From Lepiota brunneoincarnata (Eukaryota; Basidiomycota; Agaricomycetes; Agaricales; Agaricaceae), in the NCBI GenBank assembly GCA_023014365.1, contig JAEBUN010000034.1, forward strand, positions 62,001 through 126,000: a DNA stretch of 64,000 nucleotides, read 5' to 3'. How positions within the stretch are numbered: position 1 is the stretch's first letter; each line of letters begins with the position of its first letter. The position numbers and the translations under genes were made by a program. Of this stretch, positions 41,743-51,650 are shown one piece after another. The notes under the pieces are model-generated. The model had not been told where the DNA came from. It did no database searches and saw only the letters and a program-made list of their open reading frames with translations.

Positions 41743-42141
41743 TTACGGCGGGCGAGAATTGCGGTCAGGGCGAGGGCTATTGCCAGCAAGAGGGTCACGA
41801 TCATCAAGCAGACTAGGGCCAGCGAGAGGACTATCGCCAGCAAGGGGACTTTCGCCAGCAAGAGGACTTTCACCAGCGAGGGGATCATCGCCAGCAAGAG
41901 GACTATCACCAGCCAGGGGGCTAGGGCCAGCGAGAGGGCTGTCACCGGCCAGGGGGCTAGGACCGGCGAGAGGACCATCGCCGGCAAGCGCGCTATCACC
42001 AGCGGGTGGATTATCACCAGCAGGAGAGCGCTTGGGTTCCCCCATTTGGGTTTGGATCCCCGACGGTGGCGACTGGCGCTGCGACGTGACCTTGCGTTTG
42101 GGTTTGTGCTGTGGGTTTCTGTCCTGGTGGGGGTTGTGCAT
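41743..42141 (-). CDS. Tandem hexapeptide (PLAG) repeat protein, copy 2
   Basis: The frame starts at ATG 42141 ([17 protein letters not shown]) with a basic N-terminus of about 37 residues and 14 units of the PLAG type, some degenerate (ALAG, PPAG, LLDD). DNA around the start matches copy 1 (cagaaacccacagcacaaac here, cagaagcccacggcataaac there), so the two are paralogues. A TATA-like tatataatt lies about 80 bp upstream in the sense direction, and a GTAAGC donor near 41746 follows the repeats as in copy 1. This parallel layout supports real genes, but no family is recognised. Confidence 0.42.
   Translation of the reverse strand: MHNPHQDRNPQHKPKRKVTSQRQSPPSGIQTQMGEPKRSPAGDNPPAGDSALAGDGPLAGPSPLAGDSPLAGPSPLAGDSPLAGDDPLAGESPLAGESPLAGDSPLAGPSLLDDRDPLAGNSPRPDRNSRPP
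41780..42030. repeat. 18-bp minisatellite, array 2 (about 14 units)
   Basis: The unit and orientation are the same as in array 1, with more variable units at both ends, which suggests an older or less homogenised array. Confidence 0.85.
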
Positions 42142-42599
42142 GGTGGAAAGGTGGTAGTGCTGGTTGAGGTGGAGTGTATGTGCAGCTGGACATCCACTAC
42201 ACCAATGACATCAATTATATAATATGATCTCACTGACAATGGTAGTAACTGTTGTAAGCTATTTTGTCGTTGCTCTTGGTGAGAAATTATGACCATCCCG
42301 ACTGTGTGTGTGTGCTGAGACGTGAAGACTCGATGAGCTTACTTGTTGAGCTCGCAAGCTCATGTCGAGCCGTTTTCCATGACATACCGCTCCAGGACAT
42401 TCTTCTGGTTTCCTTTTATAGACTGCTCTGGCCCACAAAAGAAGCCTACAATGCCCTCCTTAGCGGTTATCCAGTGCATACCGGTCGACCTGCCACCCAC
42501 TCGACATTGTCAGGTCAGAGAGAGGTCAAGTACCTGAGCTATGTGTATACTGAAACGTGGTTCCGCGACCAGGCGTCACTAAGAGGTTGAGGTAATAGA

Positions 42600-43850
42600 G
42601 CAGTGAGAGGAGCCGAAGATTTGGGGTTTGGGAAACCGAGGGATATGCAGCCAACCGGTATCATTCAAACTTGTCTCATGACACAACATTATTTACTGTA
42701 TTGCCGCCATACAATTGATAGTCTACAAACAAAGCAGACGGTTCAGCCTCACTGTCCTGCCTACAATTTAACAGATTATTTGAAGAATAAAGAAATACTA
42801 ACGAGAACATCGCACCATTCACAACCCCAAGCCTAAAGCTTCGCCCGGGTGTGTAGCTGTGCAAAAAGCTATCCACCCAGTCAATCATCTCTGGATGATG
42901 AAGCAAAATAAGCTACGAACCATCGCAAGCTATAAAGAGCTCTTCAGGACACGGCTTTGTGCAATCAAAGCCCAAGACTGGAGGCGTTGAGCCCCCAGCA
43001 GCGGCGCCATCGGCAGGTGGGCTGGTCTGTGGGGCAGGTATGGCCATTACGCTGGCAGAGAAGAGTGTGAACGAAAGAGTAGCAACTTGAGTGAGCTTCA
43101 TTAGCTGATGAGGACTGAAGTTCTTAGGTATGCCGTGTGAGCATCTCTGGGAGTTTGAACCTCTTAAATATCAATCCATCCAAAAGTTTCACCCCGAGAT
43201 AAATTCAGGCTGGTATTTCTCCCCCGCTCAATATCCGTCATTTCACTCCGGAAAATCAACTACTCGCAATGTGATTCGATCTTTGTAATCGATTACGGCC
43301 ATCTTATCTCGCACTATGATGTGTGAGGTCTTCCAACTGATACACATGGGAGCCGCATCGAGTACAGCTCGCAAGCAGGAAGTTCAGCTAGTAATCTCTT
43401 TACAAATTCCAAATCCAGCCTGGAACTTCTAGCGAACCGTCAGGTCGATTGCTTCACAGCTCCATCTGACCTAATGTAGTTGGCTGTATAGTAAAATACC
43501 GCCCTTCTCATTTACAATTGCTCCTTTGTTCAACGGAGATGAATATATGCCGTGAAATAAACTTCACCACTATCCCTGCTCCAGAGTGTTTATCCATTCG
43601 AGATCGCTACCAAAGACGACTAGGTAGCTTCTTCCTAGAAATAGATGCCTGGCGTTCTTTGCTTAGACCTAGTCAGGTACTCCAATCTAGAACTCGTAAT
43701 TGTTCCGGTTTTGTGAACCATCGATTGGCGTACAAATAAAGGGGTTCGATTATGCCCGAGCCTCGACGGGCGAGGCGCCGGGTGCTCTAGAGTTCCGATA
43801 GACGCGCGCCTTTAGGAGAACTTTTCGGGACCCGACCTAAATACTGATCA
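42600..43850. repeat. Segmental duplication, copy 1 (partner 50400-51650)
   Basis: Similar sequence in the same orientation runs through the small secreted gene, its 3' flank (cgcccgggtgtgtag here, cgcccgggtttgtgg there), its promoter, and a distal block (gcgaggcgccgg then agttccgatagacgcg). The borders are approximate, and divergence is high with indels. Confidence 0.7.
42913..43101 (-). CDS. Small secreted protein, MK(L/F)T family member 1
   Basis: A 62-residue frame. The signal peptide is MKLTQVATLSFTLFSASVMA; the mature part is short, Pro/Ala/Gly-rich, with three cysteines and the end CDGS. The promoter has a TATTTAAG box about 60-70 bp upstream and a shared GATGCTCA block. A possible splice donor (GATG|GTTCGT) overlaps the last codons, so the true C-terminus may differ. 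No known domain. Confidence 0.6.
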   Translation of the reverse strand: MKLTQVATLSFTLFSASVMAIPAPQTSPPADGAAAGGSTPPVLGFDCTKPCPEELFIACDGS

Positions 43851-45140
43851 CCTATTGGAGGGAGTTGCAATATGGACTATCGTCTGTTGTGAAATCCTTC
43901 GTGCAGAGAACCAATCTACCGGTCCTTCACTTTCGTCCAAGCCTCACCAATTCAGGCCAATCCAAAGAATACTATTGAATCATGCGGGTCGGGGCTGGGC
44001 TTCACTGGTGACTGCGTGAGATTTAACTCAATTCCTCCCGACCATCTCAATTGCTAGTACATAGGACACCCACAACTTACGAGTGCTCTTGGAAATCGTA
44101 TTCTTATTACTTGACTGATTCTTCTCGATTTCAGGTAGAGCCACATGCATATTTATTCACTTGTGTAAATACATGTCTTGTTAGCCCTATCAACAGCTTC
44201 CACATTATAATTGGTGAAGCATAAACCGGGTAGCGGCCATCAATGCATCGTGTCTAATGTTTTCTATTTATCCCTCTTTACCCAGTCTCGTCTTGGCGAA
44301 CCCGTAGATGTCATGAGCCCGGGGATGCCACCTACTTTCCCAATCATGGTGCGGCTCCCAACACCTTCCCTTGAATTATCACAATGGATCATATCACATG
44401 TATCTCTTTTCGAAGCCACAATCAGGTTCTAGTCGTTCGGGGGTAACAGAGATCACCAAATAGCCAGATTTAATCCAACGACCTGGACCATTGAATGAGA
44501 GCGTTACTGGGGGTGGGAACGCAGCATGGAGATCACACGCACAAAGCCGACAGCAGTATTAGCTAGCTTTCCTCAGAAGAATACGAAGTTCCTACCCCAA
44601 GGCATAGTAATTGCGGTACGGGACACCGTCGGAGAGGTGTTACCTCCGTTATTAAACCACTGATTATGTTCTTCCTCAAAGGATCTCAACGCCGGAATAC
44701 CTGAAGTTGACAGTTCAATTCTGATGGTGCCCAGTGTTCACGCACTAGAAGCCAATTAATCCTCAAGTTCATGATCACAGGTTATGCCCTCTGAAGCGAT
44801 TTTATTATTACAAGTCCGACTTGAGCGTCGTTCACCTATTCGAGGGAGCCTTCGAATATTCTACGCACTCCATCTTGCATCGTGGCATTTCCGTGTTGCA
44901 GGCGCGGCGAATGTGCGCCAAAGCACGGTCCTTCATTTCGCGATCGGCTGCATTAGGCCACTACAGCTCCAGGGCCAAGCTGGATCCAATTCAGCTAATC
45001 CGCTTATCCCCTTAGGAGGCGAAAGTAGTAGGATCGCAGAATTAATCCCTCATCGAACGGAACGAATACTGGATTTTGAGCGGGGTAGAACTGCCAACCT
45101 CGACTCGTATTTGCTGTTTGAGAACCGAAGTGGAACATGG
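43851..45140. other. Intergenic region without a recognisable gene
   Basis: Short frames only; a 139-codon plus frame beginning 44784 crosses the promoter of the next secreted gene and is probably chance. Confidence 0.45.
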
Positions 45141-45150
45141 GTATTTAAGA
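45141..45150 (+). promoter_or_regulatory. Core promoter of secreted family member 2 (TATTTAAG)
   Basis: The sequence gtatttaaga lies about 60 bp before the ATG at 45203. The same box occurs before members 1 (43161-43170), 3 (46835-46843) and, as tacttaag, 4 (50941-50951). Each is followed by a GTxCAA-like block and then GGGATGCTCA or a close variant, so the 5' region is conserved across the family. Confidence 0.7.
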
Positions 45151-45202
45151 GGTCAAGCTTGTGGGATGCTCATGTGCTACTAGCTTGTATTTTCGCCGGG
45201 TG

Positions 45203-45426
45203 ATGAAGCTCACTCAAATTGTTACTGTTTTGTTCACCCTCCTCTCTACTACCGCCATCGCTAGGCCTACACCAGATGAATTACGCTTGTGCTCCGTCTG
45301 TTACGAGGTAGGGGCCACCACGGGCCCCGTTTGCTCAGGTTTGTGTCTTTATCGGGGTCTTGTGAGACGGATGACTGACCCGTATCAATAGGGTGCAAGA
45401 AAACTCCCAAGAAGCCATGTCCGTAA
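45203..45426 (+). CDS. Small secreted protein, MK(L/F)T family member 2
   Basis: Two exons (45203-45338 and 45392-45426, intron 53 bp, GT-AG) give 56 residues. The signal peptide is MKLTQIVTVLFTLLSTTAIA, nearly the same as in member 3. The mature part is RPTPDELRLCSVCYEV followed by a Thr/Gly stretch and, after the intron, GCKKTPKKPCP, giving five cysteines. It is in opposite orientation to the other three members. Confidence 0.65.
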
Positions 45427-46652
45427 ATCATGAATTGAAACGTGAATATAACCTAATCTGTGAGACAGAACTCCCATTTGCAGTGGATGTAATAACCAGT
45501 AGTCGAAACAAACGTGTCCTGAAATAAATGTACATTAACGAATGTCTCCATGATACAATGCATTTCTGGGTCCCTGCGCCCCTGAATTTTGCAACTTGAA
45601 GTCGCCGCTGCTACACGCACCAAATTTCCCAGTGAACTCCAGGCACTCAGGCTGCTGGCTCGAGTCTATTGTTCGGCCATCACCGAATTTCCCAATGTCC
45701 TCCATCTTTCTGGGTGTGTGGGTGTAGATTCCGGTGGATATCGCTGTAGGATGTTCTCGGCTTCCTGGGACAAGATTATCGTGGAACGAAGTAGTTGGGT
45801 GGATGCTGACAGCGCTAGCAAGAACTTCTTGACCGAGAAGCCCGATCCAAGGTGGTGAGCGCAGTTTTATAGTTTCCGCCACAACGGCCTGACCCTATAC
45901 AACTACATACGACGGCGACCGGGATATATCACCAGCTAGTTAGAGTGTGCTAGCCTACATAACGCCGGTTAGAACACAGACCCCAATATTATATGTTGAA
46001 ACTCAACCTTTGGAGTCTCGCCTTGACCTCACAGCCAAGACCATCTGCAAAGATACATACGATCAGCAATTCTTCACAGAGGGACAACATGACATGTGCC
46101 ACTGTTCGACAGTGAAGATGTGAATCAATTCAAAGCTACATTCTCCGGAAGAATTCCTAGGCTGCTCTACACCCCAGAGTTAAAGCCCGAACTTAATGCA
46201 TTAGCCAACAGGCGTGATATGTAGGCGAGGGTTAGAAATCACCTGGCGATAGTAGCCCTTGAATCTGCTGTCAAATACGTCAAGGAGGCCGTGAAGAGCA
46301 ACCAGACGTTTTTCTCATATGTAGTCAACGTATTTTTGCCCCCCTTGAATTACAGCACGATAGAGAACAATGGAGGAACAAGCATGTATACAAAGTTACA
46401 GGGTTATCAGGTCATTTCACATTTGTTATCCGAGCCCAAATCTGTTTTATAAGTACATCGTTTACTTCAACATACATTTGCTCATTGCATTCACTGATAA
46501 AGCCAAGAACGAATGCCCTGGCCGTACGGGTCAACATGGACTTGAGAATCAATAAATGTCGATAAATTACGGGTTGAGTATGTCATGTTCAACACGGGCA
46601 CCACCGCGCTGTAAGAGGTCAGTTGACTGTCTCGCACAGAACCGGTTACAGA
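45427..46652. other. Intergenic region without a recognisable gene
   Basis: Contains only short frames on both strands. A 115-codon minus frame at 45535-45882 has no motif and is not called. Confidence 0.45.
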
Positions 46653-46781
46653 TTACGAACGGCAGTTTCGGCACCGACAGGTGGCGCATCTAGCCAACTG
46701 GTCTGGCGCAGGGCCAGGCATAGCGACGGCGGTAGTAGAGAAGAGCGTAAACAAAATAATGACGATTTGGGTGAGCTTCAT
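46653..46781 (-). CDS. Small secreted protein, MK(L/F)T family member 3
   Basis: A 42-residue frame from ATG 46781: signal peptide MKLTQIVIILFTLFSTTAVA, then MPGPAPDQLARCATCRCRNC and two residues, with four closely spaced cysteines. An intron starting in the CRCRN stretch (GGTGCC) is possible, so the C-terminus is uncertain. The promoter box TATTTAAG is about 55 bp upstream. Confidence 0.55.
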   Translation of the reverse strand: MKLTQIVIILFTLFSTTAVAMPGPAPDQLARCATCRCRNCRS

Positions 46782-47014
46782 TATCTGACGAGGATCGACG
46801 TGCTGAGGTATAAGCATCCCCGCAGACTTGGGCACCTTAAATACCAATCATAACCATAGGACTTATCCCCGTTTTACACGGGCTGGAGACCACAAAAGTC
46901 GGAACAAGGTCGTTTCCAAATAACGTAGGGTTGGATAGGGTAATCGAAATAGCGCTCAGTGGCTGGTAAGGCAGGCGTCCAGCTACACACCCCCGTTCTA
47001 CACCTCAAGTAACA

Positions 47015-47398
47015 ATGTCAGCCGACGCTGGTAAGTAGTTCTGCCCCGCTTAAAGGCCGGTATTCATTCCCGTCGAGAAAGATCAATCCTACCTCCAACG
47101 ACACATCCAGCTAGCTTCCAAGGTGATCTGAACTTTGTAGGCGAGTATGGTTAATCTATCTGTATTGTACGATATTGGTTCGCCTAAGCGCTTATGCAGT
47201 GGAAGCCACAATCGCGTATCTCGCAATCACTACTTTGGTACATACATAAATAGTGATCTACCATCTGTTTATCTTGAATCCCGGCTGGCATTCCTGGAGG
47301 TTTCACATCCTCGTTGAGCTGTATTGGGAATTCTTCGCACCCAACTCAATGAAAGAAGAGGTTGAAGGGCGAGAACGGGGAGGAATAGGAATTCAATA
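47015..47398 (+). CDS. Possible micro-exon gene for a small membrane-associated protein, with one in-frame TAA
   Basis: Exons 47015-47030, 47141-47149 and 47200 onward join in frame across GT-AG introns (110 and 50 bp) to read MSADAGEYVEATIAYLAITT. A TAA at 47247-47249 follows. The same frame then stays open for 49 codons (IVIYHLFILNPGWHSWRFH, then VELYWEFF and an acidic end) to TAG. The hydrophobic run spans the TAA. Either an unseen splice or a mutation removed the product. No family recognised. Confidence 0.3.
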
Positions 47399-47699
47399 GT
47401 TGTTAAGAGATACGTAGTGCCGGTGGTGGTTTCAGCCGTCGGGATGCATAAAGATTTTGCATGAAACTCGAGATGTTTCTTTCAGAGCTATCTTATTTCG
47501 GCCTTACACAGAGTCCATATCTTTGATGCCTATGTAATGCTTTGATATAAAATCAAGAAATGAACGGAAGATAAGAGAGAAGATCAAGTGTCGATAAAGT
47601 AGGAAACATACTACTGCGATGGGTCTAACCCAACACTACACACATTGACCGGCCTCGAGAATACTGTGAAGCAAACTTGGTATAGAATACGGGACTTGA

Positions 47700-49573
47700 T
47701 CATACGTGGCCAATGAACGTAGCCCATTCAATGTTGGCATACGCCTCTCGCGGGAGGTCACGCAATGTGCTAAATGCAACAACAAGAATGATGAGGCGGG
47801 CGACAGGGTAAAATAGCATGCCTAATTGAAGTAGTGTGTCTAGCAAGGTATGCACACATGCAGTAAGGCGGTTTTGATAGCGGTCATCGATCTTGAGGGC
47901 TAGAGCCATCAGGGCGCCCTCTGCGGGCACAGCAGTGATTAAAAGAGCGGAAGAGCGCCAGAGCCAGCGTTCCGCAGTTGACGGGAAGTAGGAAGTCCAT
48001 GGAATTAGGTGAAGACTACCGAAGAAGACACAGAGAGCCACAAGGGGAGTTACTGTCTCACCCTCGCTCCGCTCCGCGTGAAACATCGGCACTCGGAGAG
48101 TGTTGAAGGGAGCCCTTATGTTGGAACGAGCCAACCATTTTGTCGAGAGGTCGCAGGAAGCCAGTGTGAAGAATTTGTGGTAACTCGACGAGCCATCCAT
48201 ACCATCCACCGTTCGATGCCTCCTTGACCCACGTCTTCAACCACCGCTCCTTCTCATCTCCACCTCTCAATATCTCCCCTGCTTTCCCGTCCGTTGCTCC
48301 TCCGATATGACTATGGTCCTGAAGAGGCCGATTATCCGAGCGGTGCCTTATCTCCTTCTCTCCATCTCCCGGTATTCCTCGCTCATCCCAAACCACTTCT
48401 TCGATATCGCTATGACATTGATGAAGTTGGCTATTCGGGCTGCGCTTCATCTCTTCCCCATCCCCATCTCCTGGTGTTTCTCGCGCCCCGCCGTCCGTTG
48501 CTCCCCCACTAAAATTATGACCTTGACGAGGCCGATTATCCAAGCCGGGCTTTGCCTCCCTCTCTCCCACTATTTCTCGCACTTCCCCGACTGCTGCTCC
48601 TTCAGTTTTGTCATGCCCTTCATGTGTCTGGCCATCCGATCCACGCCTTAACTGCACACGGACAGCAACGGCGGCATTTTGCGGTTTGTACCACCACATT
48701 CCATATGTGAAAACGTTGAGCACGGCAAACGCAAGGGTAACAACCTCGAGTTCGGTTACTTGGAGATGAAGTGCCCAACGAGCGAAGCATTGGAAGGCGA
48801 ACCACGACGTCTGGAGGGTGGCGAAGAGCTTGGTAAGAAAATCCCCTTTGCTCTTATCGTTTATTTCCCCCTCTGTAATCCTTAGGCACATCCACATGTC
48901 CTTCTCTGATCAACTCCATCAACTCACTGAACGCGAGTACGCGAACAGGCGTATTTCCGTCGTAAAGGATGAAGCCACCCATTTGAACGAAAAATCCGTG
49001 CACGGTGGTCCACTCCTCGCGGTGAACCCTCGGTGGGCCTAGCCACCATTCTACGATCGCGGCCCCAATAAGCCCCCAAATGCGCCTGAAAAAGTCTCTA
49101 ATAGCCAGGTGCCACGCGACTTCTGGAGGTGGATCGCTTAGAGTGTCTAAGCCTCCACAGTGAGTAACACCACCTGATTAACTTATTGTGCGGTGCTAAC
49201 CTTTATGCTTATCCCTGTCATTGAACTCTTGCGCAATCCTTTCCGCTGCAACTGATTGTCGCAGTGCCCACACGATTGTGCATTCTGGTGCTACCGTCGC
49301 ACAGATCATTGTCAAGACTCTGCGCTTGAGCTGCGCCCAGCCAGAATCCCATGGTCCCGGCATATTCGGATGAACTGCTACCCAAGTACACGCGAAGATG
49401 GTGGCGAGACAACCCCAGACGATGTCTTGCATCTCCCGTTGGTTGGCGATGCTCATGTTTTCTGGCAGTTCACGTCCAAAGAGCACAATCGGGATGCGGT
49501 CCCCTTGGGAGCCAGTTATAGGTGCACTTGATGATAAGTTGAGAACAGAGAAGAGGAGGAGGAAGGTCAACAT
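47700..49573 (-). pseudogene. Agaricomycete-type multi-span membrane protein gene with frameshifts
   Basis: Exon 1 (49573-49201) reads a signal peptide (MLTFLLLFSVLNLSSSAPI) and CLATIFACTWVAVHPNMPGP. A 162-bp intron probably ends at 49039. Exon 2 reads WTTVHGFFVQMGGFILYDG. Near 48885 the frame must shift by one base to continue as RITEGEINDKSKGDF. The frame then runs through membrane spans and a long repetitive hydrophilic insert to 48058. A second shift near 48100-48200 leads to the last part (SLHLIPWTSYFPSTAERWLW, YANIEWATFIGHV). I know this pattern from many unnamed mushroom membrane proteins; the function is unknown. Two frame breaks mean a pseudogene or sequence errors. Confidence 0.65.
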
Positions 49574-50430
49574 TGTGTCGACAGCAGGGAATTGCGGTGA
49601 ACCAGGCTTTAGACGTTGTTGAGCATGAGGCTTACATGCAGTATGACGGCGTTCGTCAGTGATTCATTCAGGCCCCATTCAACCGCCTCAGCTGAACAAG
49701 CACACACCACCTTACGATGAGTTCGCCGAGTGGACGGTGACCTAGATATTTCGTCTATCACCACTAGAGGCCTCCACGCACAATATAGATACCATCGCTA
49801 TGCTTGTTCATTATGTAGAGGGCTTCGAGAGGAGTCAGAGGACGCGCTGAGATAGCTGTCACGTGCTTCATCTGGAGGTTCAAACTTCAGGTCACCACAA
49901 TGGCACAATCGCATGATTTGTGTGCATGGTCCTGCTGGTATCTCAGTCATCCCAGTCCTGTGCAGAGGCCATGTGGAGAAGAGCAGGGTTACGCGGTTCC
50001 TGCGCTTTCCACACATTCGATCGAAGAACACCCAGTTCACATTCTGTGCGGATTCGGCTCATTCTACTGTTTTCTACATAACAACACGAATAACTCATCC
50101 CCATACAATGAACACCGTGATATTGGGAATGGGATTCGCCGTCGTTCACACATCCCAGTACCGTGCTATTTGGTTGCTTGGTGCATTCTTGCCAATCTTT
50201 TCTACCCAATCTCCTTGAGCTGTATACACATGTTGGTGTAAGGATGGTCACACAGTCGCAGTAACCGTTACACCAAAAGGGAAATAACAGAACACATTAG
50301 GTGTTCTGTTACCGGACTGTATATATGTAGAGGGACTGTAGTAAGCCCAGGCTTACAGTTGGTAAGCACGAAGTCAGTGAAAAACCACTAGATACCAAAT
50401 GCCGCTGAAGTGGGCTCTAGTCCTATCCGT
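49574..50430. other. Intergenic region without a recognisable gene
   Basis: Short frames on both strands between the membrane protein gene and the second segmental duplication copy. A 113-codon plus frame (49900-50241) has no motif. Confidence 0.45.
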
Positions 50431-51650
50431 TCAATTTCCAGATCCATATTCGGCTCGTGACACAACACTATCACATGTACAGTACCTCCAACATACAATT
50501 AACGGTTCCATAGGCAGGGCACGCAACTCAGCCCCACACCTTTCCTCCACAGTCCTGCAGAATGTTTGAAATTTGAAGGAATATCCATTCAAAGGAATAT
50601 CTACAAAGGACATCACAAGCCTACAGCCTCGCCCGGGTTTGTGGTTGTGCAAAAGACTATTCGCACCGTCAATCAGCTTGCTTAGATGATTCAAATAAGT
50701 TACGGACCATCACAAAGCACGTCGTCCTGAGGACACGGCTCTCTGCAATCATAGCCTGTGATCAACGATGCTGAGGGAGGTGGGGAAGGAACAGAGGCAG
50801 GGGCGGTCTGTGGGGTAGGCACAGCCGTGACATTGGTAGGGAGGAGTATGAACGAAAGAATAGCGATGCGGGTGAACTTCATTATTTGACAAGGACTAAA
50901 GTTCTGATGTATATCGTGTAAGCACCCCTACGACTTGTACCCCTTAAGTATCATTGCATTTTCAAGTTGCGAAGGTGAATTCGCTCTGATAGTTCTCCCC
51001 CACCTAAAACCCGTCCCTTCATGCCGGAGGAATCTTAGTAGTATCCTACCTACCTGTACGAGGTCTCGGATGCACCCCCGGCAGACTAATTACCAGATTT
51101 GGTTCATTAATACTCCCCCCTCTGTCACTACACGAGCCAAGGCAGGTTAGGGCACGGTTAAGCCCTCTGATGAGCCCCTTCGCAAGAGCGAAACCCGCAT
51201 AAGTCCCCTATCTTTGTGATCAAATATGGCTACAGTCTATTTTGCATTGTGATACTCATGTGTTTCCCGATTGGTGTACGTGGAAACGATACTGAGCGCA
51301 AGGAATCCGGCTGGTGCCCTCCTTTCAGGCTCCAGATCTGGCCCGGGATTCCTGGTGGACCTCCAGGCAGATTACTCTGCAACTGCACCTAGTGACTCAA
51401 TGTAACTGGTTGCAAACTAAAATACCACACTTCATGTGCACAATCGCTTCCCCGCAGCGCGGAGATGAATACACCCAAGTTATCCCTTTTCCATAGACCA
51501 CTGCACGAGTAGAAGCGCGTGGGTTTCCGAACACGCTTCTGACAAGCGAGGCGCCGGATGCTTTTCTATATTTGAAGTTCCGATAGACGCGTGTTGGGTG
51601 GGCTCTTGAGTGGACCCGACCAGGGCCAGTTCATCGGTTCCACTTATCAC
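50400..51650. repeat. Segmental duplication, copy 2 (partner 42600-43850)
   Basis: Same order and orientation as copy 1: 3' flank, small secreted gene, promoter, and the distal gcgaggcgccgg block near 51550. The intervals contain diverged sequence and indels. Confidence 0.7.
50700..50882 (-). CDS. Small secreted protein, MK(L/F)T family member 4
   Basis: A 60-residue frame: signal peptide MKFTRIAILSFILLPTNVTA, a Pro/Ser/Ala-rich mature part and the end CREPCPQDDVLCDGP. It is the duplicate of member 1: cysteine positions and the CDG-x end agree, but the middle is different in sequence. The promoter box is tacttaag. Confidence 0.6.
   Translation of the reverse strand: MKFTRIAILSFILLPTNVTAVPTPQTAPASVPSPPPSASLITGYDCREPCPQDDVLCDGP

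Noticed and set aside
39886..42030. Regularly spaced 18-bp arrays could suggest CRISPR
   Set aside because: Units are contiguous without unique spacers, and the genome is eukaryotic. They are minisatellites.
44784..45203. 139-codon plus frame ending at the secreted gene
   Set aside because: It overlaps the conserved promoter of member 2 and has no motif.
42913..50882. Secreted family members 1 and 4 end in CDGS and CDGP, four residues from a cysteine, like mating pheromone precursors
   Set aside because: Fungal pheromone CaaX ends need aliphatic residues after the cysteine, and these proteins have clear signal peptides, which such pheromone precursors lack. No pheromone receptor gene is in the window.
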